A DNA stretch of 22,788 nucleotides. It comes from Saccoglossus kowalevskii (taxonomy: Eukaryota; Hemichordata; Enteropneusta; Harrimaniidae). Below are positions 8,590 through 20,500 of the stretch, one piece after another. Positions within the stretch are counted from its first letter, which is position 1; each line of letters begins with the position of its first letter. The notes beneath the pieces were generated by a model, which ran no database searches, was not told where the DNA came from, and saw only the letters and a list, made by a program, of their open reading frames with translations. The stretch lies in the NCBI RefSeq assembly GCF_000003605.2, contig NW_003122909.1, positions 237,937 through 260,724 of the forward strand, given 5' to 3'. The position numbers and the translations under genes are program-made.

Positions 8590-11500
8590 CTGTGATTTGA
8601 AAGAAACCAACAAGTTTTAGTAAAGTTTGAAGTTAATACAGTGAATTGCCACCACGTGTGATTGGTTATTTGACTCCGGTAAACGCTCATTTAAATATTT
8701 ATGCATATATCACCAATAGAACTTACTGCAGTCTTGCGCAGTTTCCGTTCATCGCACTGCTGTAGTCGTCCCAGTTACTGTATCGCATCCGTGATTGGTC
8801 TGGATATACGAATTCTCCTTCCGTTTCGTCTACGTGTGCACCAAACCACCACACATCTGAATACGTGTAAGATAAGAGAGATAGATAGAGATTCAACAAT
8901 TCAAGCTGTATGTTTCTATCTAAATTGAATATTAATAATTGAGGCGTGGTATACCAGATAGTATTTGAAGTATTTTTTTTATCTATTTAATCAATCAATC
9001 ATTCTTGCGTTAGGTTGCTTACTCATCCATTCATTCATTCATTCGACTCTATACATAGAAAATCAAAATAACGTTTGAAAGCGTCAGTTATATTTCTATA
9101 TTACCAGTTTCATCTGCATGTCTAGACTGCACAATCAAATCAACCAAGTAATCGTGGTGATCTAGACTTCGTATGTTTGCTAAGTGAGCTTGATTATTCT
9201 CGCAGTGAATATTTGCATCAGCCCACGTTTTCTGTTCATAGATGAGCTCAAATCTTCCATTTGCTGAATCGAAAAGAATTGTGAATTTGTGTGTTAACCT
9301 GCATTTAACTAGTTATCAAAAAGAGAAGCCTAGTATCAATACCAATGTTTGATGGGCAAGATATCCTTTGCCAATGAAAAACACTAATACGCATGCGTAC
9401 ACTGACTGTTGTAGTACGTACTATTACTGTCAATGCGCATGCGTTATTTATGGTTTCATCAAACCGAATCGAGTAATACAAAATGTAGCTTTCAGCATGC
9501 ACCATCAAACAAATACCCCTCGCAAGCATATTGTACATTTGTGTGAATTATTCTAAGAAAGACAATGTAAATAACGGATGTACGTACGAACTGCCATGAC
9601 TTCAACTTCACACAACGACAGCTGATCCTGGTTGTATACACGAACAGTAACGAAACGTCCAATTGTTCCGGCATTGCAGTTGAAATCTAGCCGGCTCTGG
9701 TACGTCATGGAATACGATACGGTTGGCCCACACTGTTCAGCATCTTCAATGTTCATACTTCGGCCTATGAAAACCTTAGCACCATTTAAACGCTCCCCTG
9801 AAATGACACAAATGACGTGACTCAATACGTACATGCGAGTGTCTGAGTGAATCAGTATTTAAGCTGAAACTTGCAGTAGCAAGACGCATGTGTTTGCCAA
9901 TGCAGATAAAACAAATGCGTCTACTGAGAACAAAGCTCGCAATAGTCTAATAAGATAATCTTTCCGAATATCCCAATCCATACACATGATTATGCAAATT
10001 AAAAATAGTCTACAAATAAATTTCAAATGCACAAAATTATCGCATGATCAATAAAGATAATAGCAATTAATAATAATAATGTACTATGCAATATATACCG
10101 AACGCGCTGTACACATGTCCATGAATTCACCAATGGGGACACTATTGAAGACTAGTTCGTTGTATTCAAACTTTCAAAAGATCTCGAAATGCATTTATAG
10201 TGTAGTTGACAGCATTTACCAAGGTATAACACTGAAACGTAATGGCGTTATAAATGTAGCAATATCATACATGCATATTGACATAAATAAACCAATAAAT
10301 ATAATATGAGCTACCACATCCATACTTACCACAACAATCCAGTCTGTTGTAAATTTTTACCATCTTGACGCAATGTAAAAAGGCGAGGTCAACACGCCAC
10401 CACGAATCCCAATCATGGAATGCTGTATGTGAGCAGCTTCCGGAAAAATAGTAGCCATTTGTATTTCCGTCATTGGCCTTCCAGGTGGGTCCGTGGCTAC
10501 TACTTTGTTCCGAATATCTAAGTAGGGCTACATTTTCAAGTACACCACCTAGAACAATTTATAGTCTTTAAAAATTGGGACAAAGAAGACTGAAACTAAT
10601 TTTGTACCTCGAAATAATATTAAGCGGAATACGTATGTTAGCGCATGTGAAAATACTCAATGCCTACCATCATCGCAGTCGCAAGTGTAGCTATCGTCGT
10701 CGAGTGTGTCACATGTGCCTCCGTGGCAGACGTTTGAATCTTCACAGGGGTGTCCAACTAACAAAAAAAATCAACAACACATTCAGTGGGGGAATGCATT
10801 AACAATATCACATTAACTTACACACAAGTACCTGATTTCGTTTTCAGACGTTTTTCCCATATAATAAGCGAAGGTCTGATTCCCATTGGTTGCCTGGATC
10901 GCAGGTCACATTGTACCCACCCTACAAACTATGTTCATTATATTATTTTGCATCTATGTCTTATGAGAAAGAATATTATTTTGGTGTGCTCAAAAAAATC
11001 ATTGCGGTCACCTTCAAATTCAAGATGGCGTCCATTATGGTTACTGAATGGTAAATGTACACATATCTGGTTAAATACTTATGCTAGAATGTTAGTTTAA
11101 ATGGCTATACGTCAGACCAGGTGCACGTGAAGGGTAAGCATCTGCTGCGGGCATGTCGAACCCGCCCTGATGTTCCTCCAGTCATGTCAGCGAAAAACAA
11201 TGTCAGACAAACAACCACACCAAACCACAAGGACAAACAGTTATTTTATATGATATTAGATAGTGGATCTGTTTTAATGATTCATGTATAATATTGCTCA
11301 CTTCAAATTGACAAATATATACCAAATTGTTTACAAACAATTTGCGCAATGAGCAGTCCATAACTATATGCCGGGCCATGTTTTCCATGACTGTTATTTG
11401 ATCCTATACATACAATGTAGGGTATTATATACTGTATATTTATAAACTGCTGAATTTATTTGCCAGATAGAAAAAACAATTTGCAATTGAAAGTGTGGGT

Positions 11501-14500
11501 GACTTTTATTTTGAAATGCACAATATAAAGTACACAATGGGCAATTAAAGCTATCATTACTAGTTATGAATATTTATAATAATTGTGTGTGGCACACACA
11601 CTAACATGTCAAAGTAACACACACGTTTTAATATTACGATATGAACAGTAACTACTAGTATATAATAATTGGAAATCTGTAATCAGCGAAACAAGGGTCT
11701 TACACGTACACGTACACACTGTTGGACGGAACTTGACCTGTATATTTACCTTTCAGTAGTGTATTTAAGGACATAAAACATTTGCCGAAAATAACAATAT
11801 TTTATTTAGTTAATCATTCGTTTCGCTAATTACAGATAATCGGAAATCTGTAATCAGCGAAACAAATGTCCTACATGTGTGTTATTATGTAAACTGTTGG
11901 CTTTAGTAGTCCAGTGTATACAACGGCATGGAACATTTGTCAAAAATAAAGGTGATTACACCGGAAGAAAGGTCCGTAAAAGAGAGCAGCCCCCATCTTT
12001 TGACCTTGGTTGAACCAGAGAGCCCTCCATACTGATGGTCATATGCAAATTAATACCCCTTTTGGCACGCTTCGGAGCGCTGCACGTTGCGTAGCTGGTC
12101 GCAATATTACTGTTAATTTAAAAATCATCTCCTTTATTTTTTGACAATTGTTTAATGCCGTTGTATACACTACTGAAAGGTGAATGTACTGGTCGAGTTT
12201 CGTCCAACAGTTGTAAATAATATACGAGGAGTACCCTTGTTTCGCTGACTACAGATTTCTGATTTCTGTAATTAGCGAAACGAACCATTTATGTATTAAA
12301 TATTGTTATTTTCGGCAAATTTTTGTAAATACTGTACGTATAAAACCCATTTCCACTGATTACAGTTTAATTTTTATTATGCGTGTTATCCCCGTTTTGT
12401 ATCGTTTTTTTTTTCGATTACAATAAGCCAATGACTCTTTAAATCTCGAAGGGCCTTTTTAAACTGTTTGCCCACTTTTTGGTGTGCATTGCTAATTACG
12501 GTGACAACGCTGCTTTCTGCTGATCACAGTCCCTTGGATTTTTCTGGATATGTACATATGCTGTACATCTCGTGGAAACCTGTTTCATTATCAACCTCAG
12601 TATAGTTCCTGCCAAGTCACCAAATGTGGAATTGCTATTTACTTCCAGTTGCTGAATAAGTGCCATTGTACAAACAAATGGATCATCAGTTATATACATA
12701 AAACGTGGTTTGCAACAAATGTTTTTGAATATCTTAAAGTTTGAAAAGACAATACTTTTATCATCATGAATGTTATTTCGTGAACTTTTTCGTTCACGAA
12801 AACATATATTTAGCCACTTTCACAAATATTCTATCACAAATGGAACCAGCTATATTAGGTTGTACAGGCTTGGTCGCCATCTTGGACGTTAACCTTAGAT
12901 TTGAAGGTCACCGCAATAACTGTTTTCGAGCACACCATACCATAGAGGTGCAAATAAACACAGTGAACTTAGTTTGTAGGCCGGGTACAATGGGAGTGCC
13001 TAGTATGTGAGATCAGACCTTCGCTTATAAATATATCTTTCTATTTTGACTGAGGGCCTCTATAGTTGAGATAATTTTCCTTTTACCTTTGACGTAGAGG
13101 ACGCTATTACGAAAGTCATGGTTACTTATTGGCCTCTTCGATATTCAAATGAAGTCTATTGACAGCTTACTGATATATTATGCAACATGAAAATAGTCAT
13201 ATGACTTGTGGCGCACACTTTGATATTTTTGGCGGAACAGCCACTGTTTAGTTTTGAGTAACGATTTGTGCCATTTTGTGCAAACAAATGTGGTTTGATT
13301 ATTCTTGGGTGTGAATATGCGAATTGAACTCTAGCCACTGTTGTATGGTGAAAATGGATCCACGTCGTGACTGACGAGATGTACAATAATAAAAGTATTT
13401 CATGGATTTCGGTAAAAGCTTTTACATATGTGACTTTTTAAACTTCATTTTTAGAATGACCTGGATTTCAGTCTCAATGGGAAAAACTGATGTTTTGAAA
13501 TCTGATAGACCTTTTGTAATATACAGTGTTGACTGCATTGAACACCATCAAGTACTTTCGAGTGTCAATTTCAATCATTTGGGCCACATTACATTAATTG
13601 GTTGCAGTCATTGACACTTCGTAATTTCCTAAGCTATTATGCAAATATATAGTGTAACCATATCATTTGCAATGGCGCAGGGAAACGGCTGAAGTATTGG
13701 CAATTTTAAATAATGACAGATATTTATTGGTTTCGAATATAATACTTTTTGAAAATTTTCATTTGAAAATATATCTCATGAGTGGTCTGACAATATCATA
13801 TTTATTAAACTGGTGTAGTGAGTCTCGAAACAAACGGAAATTACTACATGAGTTTAATACTTCTGATATTCGATATTCAGAGTCACTCTTGAGACATCTT
13901 CCAAACATCTTCTTCAGGTTTGTCAACTTTTTACATAGTAAACAAAAAGAAGTACAAGAACGCAAACAACGGACGAAAATTCAAAAGCACAAAATAAACG
14001 AATGACAGGCCACAATGAAAAAAATAACAACTGACAAGTACATGGTCAAATCAGCGAAGGGAATGACTTTACAAAGCCAAGGAACAAAGTCAAGGTGTTA
14101 TGTAACCGTGGCTTCGCTCACCAAACCTGATAACGGTAGACGATTACGCCATGGTGTATGAAATGTTAATGCTCAAAATAATATTAATTTAAACTATTTT
14201 CCAAACATTGGAATATATGCTGAAAAGTATTAATGAAGTGTAGTTATTAAGTTCAAACTTATATCGAGTGATTGTTAGGATTCACCGTTTTGAGTTACGA
14301 ATAATAATAATCTACCAGTCATGTACCTTTCTTCTAATCAGTCAATCATGCGGTGTATTGACTCGGTCTATTAATCCGATCGTCATGTATGAGTCTGAAG
14401 CCATACAACCACGACAACAACAAAATGTGTTCTTACCTGGGACCATGACCTGAACCTCACATAAACTGAGATTATATCCTGGTATGGTCGACGCGATTTC

Positions 14501-17500
14501 AACAAAGCGACCAGTTAAATGGCATTCAATTATAATTGTGTCGTGATCAGGATCCTCCACACTGCCACATATCTGAGGCGTTGAATCGTAAGTGGCAGAA
14601 ACAGCTACCTGTGCCCCAAGCATCCAATCAGCTATTCAAGTAATTAAAAGAATTAACAGTTGTTATGTGTCACCTAATCTCTGTTAGTACTGAACACTTG
14701 GACGAACATCAGTGTCAACTTACAGCAACAGTCTTGCCTGTTCAAAATGACCACCTCGGCGATGCAGTACATCTCTCCTAGATCGACTTTCCAATAACTC
14801 GGTGCATCATCCTCAGTTTCCGTATAAGAGCATGACATACCAGCCAGCATATCACTATTGAAAACGCCATCCACTGCTCTGCCGGCGTAGTTGGTGTCGA
14901 CGGTACTTGACTGGATCGCCCATTTATCAAAAGCAACGTTCCTCAACGATGCGCCTGGATAAAATAATTGTTTTGTTGCGCATTACAGTTTACATCAAAA
15001 TTATGTTCATTCTGTTACATCTACTACTAGGTTTGTAGTGTGACTTTGATTATTATACCAGCACAGGCAAATTACCGGTGCGTTTACTTTTCTTTGGCGA
15101 ACACCAGTGCACACAGGGCCCTGGAAATATTGCTCTAGAGTTGCGTTATATTCAATTTTGGCAGAAATCTGTATAACCTATTTCATGGCAAGTGAAGATA
15201 AATTATGGGAGTATACACCATACATCATTATTTGTCTAAAATCCATTGAAACTTGCTCGCTTATTCTGTCTCTGCCATCGCCCACGATGTAGTCAATAAT
15301 TGCCATATGTCGACCAAAAGTGTCATGGTACCTCTTCTCGAAACGTAACGGTAAGAAACTCGCAATGATTTTTTTTTAAATATTTACATCGTTGCAACTT
15401 TGCGGAACTCTAGTCATTAGGTGTGTTGAAAGCACTCCCTCGATTAATTCAATAATGGGAACGCACCGACCAACTGTCCGCGGCTGTGTGTACATAAATA
15501 ACTACAGAACACGAAATTAACCCCTCTATGACCATGTCTGCCACTGGGGCGTTACTCTCATATATAATATAAATAAATTTTAAAACCATTTGATAATCAA
15601 ATAATCAATTAAAATATGAAAACAACCATAATAATATATGTATGGTGGTCTGACAGTGATAAAGATTTTATGTGATTATTGAACACATTTGTGAATATTT
15701 ACTGTAGAATATGGTAACATTTAAAAGTTCGTTCATTAATGTGACATAACAGTTTGTCATAGGTGTTCTTAGATTGCCAGATTCCCTGACAACTGAGTTG
15801 GATGAAAGCTGCAGAACTGTAAACATTGAAGGGTCACATGTACGTTGGTGACACCCTTGGTGCCAACCAACATTATTACCATGGTTACTGCGCGAACAAG
15901 GCCACACTGACATAACCGAAATCGGCTTGTCGATTCAAACACAGCATTATTTGTTAAGCTGGTTTGTGTATGAGAGTGGTCAAGGCCACGAGTGCCCAGG
16001 GATGTTTAGTCACACCGATGTTTCGACTAGTATATTTGCCTATTATCAATGAATAATGTTCATATGACGTTATCATGCCCTTGACATTAAAGCCTCGATG
16101 GCATTCTTTACTTTTCTTCAAAGATTATTTACAGAGAATAGTTTCCATGGGTACAATACATATTGCTGCTCCCGCACAAATGCCATTATGTGAGTTGCAC
16201 TATAACCTTTGTAACGATTGCGAGTCTTTACCATAGAACACGTAAAGTTGTTTATTGCCCGAACGAGGCCTTGAGAAATTATTGTAAACACCATAACAGT
16301 TGTAAATATCTGTGGCCATATTAGTGTTTGATGGTTTCAGCAGGTGTGGTAGCTTATATTCCTGTGTGAGCACTTGGCCGGGAGAATTTAACCCACTGCC
16401 TATCTGATGCAAAGCGAGTGTAAGCGGAACAATTCGCCATACCGTGGTATTGGTACTACATCAGCCCTACGTTATGTGCGTACAACCTCACGAAACATAA
16501 CGAGGTCGTATTTCTCCATTGTTCATTGTACTTTGCTACTTTCTAAGTGGGGAGTTACAGTGAATGACTGTTCAATCGAAACAACCAATAATCCATAACC
16601 CATTCATGACACACGGTCATAATTATTTTACTTGTGAGACGGAGAGTTCTTCAAGCTCAGTTGGACTAAATATGTGTACACTATTTACTTTAAACATTGT
16701 AACAGTCAATTTATTGCATATACGCAATAGTCTAAAACTTACATACGGAACTTTGTTATCTATTCTTTACATTCAACACTGTCTTGTTTGGAGTCCTGTA
16801 GACTTGAAAGGCACATAATGCTAGCTCCCGTAAACTGCCATCTCAACCGACTACAGTAACTACCACATCACTAAACTCTCCAATCAAAATGAATTTTCCG
16901 TCAAAGTAGGTCAACAAGTGTGTATTCCAGATTGTCAATTCATCAACATACGAAATAAGAACTATATCCTTCAGATATTAATTTTAAAATGTTGATATGA
17001 AAGACGTTAAACTTACCTGCGGCTGCGCAATCACAAGAGAATGTGCCGATACCATCAATGCAAAGTCCACCATAGCAAGCACCTGGATAGCAGTCATCTA
17101 CGTTCAAATCTATAAAATGATAATTCAAGTCTGACATGAAAAGTGTACGCAGATGACACATTGTGTGTTGAAAGCGCACACATAGCGTGGTGGTGGTGTG
17201 GTAGAGGCGATAGTAGACGGTAAAAGAAGTGTGCTTAATAAGGGGTTGTTTATTCAGAAACTGTCATAATTCGGGTACCATTTTGGCAATTGGAGTGATA
17301 ATTCGAATAATTTAAAAACAACCTAGAGACACATAGATAAATGAGTCTGAAATATCTGAAATATGGTATGCTGACTTGACGTTGTCCTTCGCAATGACGT
17401 GAGTGCGAACGATGTTCATGTGATATGGTGATTTTTTTTCTGCCTTTGAAAGGATGACATTTCCCAACCCTCATCAACGGTTTGGTGTTGTTGTAGCCTG

Positions 17501-20500
17501 GCAATGTTATTTGAGTGTATCATCATCAAAGTTATATGAGCCACGTTTTTAAATGCATGTCGAAAACATCCCGTGACGTACAATTACTTGTAACGCAACT
17601 GGTTAGGTCATGGTTACCCACATAATTTTCATGAGAGCTGTATTGTGTTATAGTCACTAAATCAGTCGAGTGATTGGTCGGCAAACCTGGAGTGAAATAT
17701 ATATCTACACAAGAAGACCATTTTATATAAAGTGCTTGAAGCTCGTATTTAATTACCATTTTGAGTATAATCCAATAATAATAAGGTATTTAATTGTAAA
17801 ACTACATATGACAACAGGTTTTAAAATAGCCTTAGCTGGGATTTATTCCAAAACATATTATGGCTCACAGATGATTCTGGCAAAAATTATATACACTAAG
17901 CACACAATTGGGAATGCACGTCGTGAATAACTTGTCCGCTAGCTTGAATGTAATAACACACCAGGATTGTAGTGCACTTAAAGCACATAGTAAATAACTC
18001 TGTAGCAGTCATGAAATCTGCCTTTAAATGCACATACAAGGTACATTTCTGACTAGCTGGAATATGTCCAACTACACGTTTTAATTTGTAAATGCTTTCA
18101 GAATTACCAATAATTATATCACGATTGTTTAATAGCTATTATATGATGTAGGAACTCTCAATTGTATGTACATTTGGGAATAAAATACCAGAATTTCGAA
18201 AACCGGCTCACTGCTACCGATTTATGTAAGGTATATGATTTTTTCCTTGCCGTCGTGTTTTTTTTTATTCTCTCCACGATGCGCACCTGCAACCAATCGT
18301 CAGTTCGATCGCGACATTCACGATAATCTGTATTCTTTTATTACCTTGGCATATACACAAACTACACACTAGGACAGGGCAGTGAACTTGGAATGGCAAA
18401 GGAGAAGCAAGACACGAAACCGACTGTATAGTGGTGAACAAAAAACATGAACAAATATGAATAACAACGTTTGGATTTATAAGACATAGAAACTATGCCC
18501 ACGAGGAAGTACTAATCCCAGTACTTGGCTTGGTGCCTTGGCTAATGACTTGAGTTGACGCAAATGAACTTACCGATTTCACAATTTATGCCTACGAAAT
18601 CTGGAAAGCATTCACATGTGTAGCCCACGGCTTCGATTGTGCACGTCCCACCATTTAGACAAGGGTTGTCAATAATACATATACTATTTGCTGAAAAATT
18701 TTAAATGTACATATTGAACATACTTTGATGTTGACAGTCAGTGATATGATTCAAAATTATATTATTATAGATGGGTTAGGTGGTGGTTGTTGTGCCACGC
18801 ATGTGTGCGATTTTTGTTGAGTTGTTGTATTTTTAGCACAAGCGAATACAAGCAAGCATTAATATGAGTTTTCGTTTGATCGCACTGTGCACTAAATGCG
18901 TTTCAACCATACAATAAAATTACTTAGTTAATTTTTGTTATAGACACTTCTTTGTACAGGGTTGATCTGCGCACTGATCAATTCGCCATCTTTTTTCAAC
19001 ATGGAATCCATAACTCGCTCATGCGTGGTGCATCGTTCACCGCTGTTTATAACGACCCTGCTCTCAAAACAACGCATGTGTTTTATCTGTGCTTAGTGAA
19101 ATGCATGTATTGTATGTATTCTGGGAACATAGGGGCAATATTGGAACCGTAGCGTACGCAGTTCTGACGGCAGGGCCATTTTAGGCATGACACGCCTTAC
19201 AGAAAGTAATTATTCAAACATGATCGTACGTATTTCACAGTGGATTCCTTCATATCCGACTTGACAATCGCAAAGGTAACTGTTGATAAGGTCGTCACAT
19301 GTGCCACCATTTTGACAAGGCCCGTCTTCACATTCGTTAATATCTATTGCAATAAAAACAGAAAGACTTACTTTGCTGAACGATTATAATACAATACATC
19401 AAAAACAAATCCGAAAATCATGTTTTTTCAACACACATACACATGTGAAATAAATGACAAAAATTAGAACACCAATAACTCGAAATAAATGCATTTTTCT
19501 AATTCAACCAATAAGGTTTTGTACCCTCGGTCCCATGGCTACAACCGCTGTACAACCTCGGGTCGCAAATTCGTACCCGTTCCACAAAGAGTATAACTAA
19601 AACAGGATATCTTAATGTGTTAGCCAGCATAAAGAAAACTTCAAGCAAATTCTCGAAAGTAAGCAATGTTTGGTGTCATTGCATGTTATTAGGAAATTGT
19701 ATACAATAGAGTGCATAGGCCAACTAGTATGACGTATTCAATAGAATTACATTCTGACATGTTATAGTACGTGTGTGCGCAGAACGAGGTCCAAATGCGT
19801 TTGTTAGCCAATCAAAACCACTTTAGACAACTGACAAATGTCATACTACGTCTCATAGTCTCTTGGTACCACACTTTAATAAATAGGTAACTGTATTCGC
19901 CAACACCAGCTACAGATTGTTGAAACGAAGTTTGCTTTTTGCAAATCTGGAATTTAATATGTAATTTGGCCACCATGTATAATTAATGTACAAGGACTGG
20001 TGTTGGGGAAGTAGAGTGAGTATTCATCATCAACTATTCAATTTGGCTGGAGCGGCATCTCAAACTTAATCCTGTAATATTAGGTGACACATGCCGGTAA
20101 ATTATTGTAACTTCAGCACCATTCTTCAAAAAACATATATTGTTATATTATCAAACGGGTTATATATATTTAATATATAGATAATATGTATTGATCTATG
20201 TAGACATATTTGAACGATCTTCAAACTTATCGATTTCGCAGTTGATGCCACTGAATCCCGCCATGCAATCACAGGTGTAAAGCTCAAGGGTGCCGTTGCA
20301 CGTCCCACCATTCAGACAGGTTTCTGCACCACATGGTGAAACAACTGAAATAAAATCACGTATGAAGTAACGTCAGACAAATGGTGCGGCGTGGAATTAA
20401 TATGGGGCCCCTAAAATGTAGTCCGAAAAAGATTTTCTGTCCGTTCTTTAAACGTCATTTCTCGGACATGCATTGACCGATTTTGTTCATATTGGCGCTG

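Larger units (their letters stand above)
10864..13028. mobile_element. Nested inverted-repeat complex (probable foldback or non-autonomous DNA element)
   Basis: Outer arms 10864-11033 (plus) and 12870-13028 (complement) share a perfect 17-base end (ATAAGCGAAGGTCTGAT) and further blocks such as TGGTGTGCTC, ATTGCGGT.ACCTTCAAAT and AAGATGGCG. They are roughly three-quarters identical by eye, with small insertions. Inside lie three small terminal-inverted-repeat elements (11677-12365), a 10-bp hairpin (12776-12801), a GC-richer patch (about 11112-11190) and a decayed coding fragment (12496-12699, minus). No intact transposase is present. It is probably an old, inactive, composite insertion. The family is unknown to me and the outermost boundaries are approximate. 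Confidence 0.6.
10758..14436 (-). other. Lectin intron 8, host of the inverted-repeat complex
   Basis: The largest intron of the gene (3,679 bases), separating the two EGF-fucolectin modules. Its part nearest EGF domain 5 carries the nested inverted repeats at 10864-13028. The remainder (13029-14436) has a few chance reading frames and no recognised exon. Confidence 0.8.

Noticed and set aside
13667-14005. 112-codon plus-strand frame in lectin intron 8
   Set aside because: No recognisable domain and low-complexity AT-driven composition. The opposite strand also has an overlapping chance frame.
15668-16412. Minus-strand frames in lectin intron 6 as possible extra exons
   Set aside because: Neither shows EGF or lectin cysteine spacing, and the neighbouring exons already join in phase.
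19344-20230. Minor-spliceosome AT-AC intron
   Set aside because: The start is ATAAGT, not ATATCC. The only AC near the 3' end that could serve as acceptor would put the next EGF exon out of frame, and the in-frame acceptor is AG.
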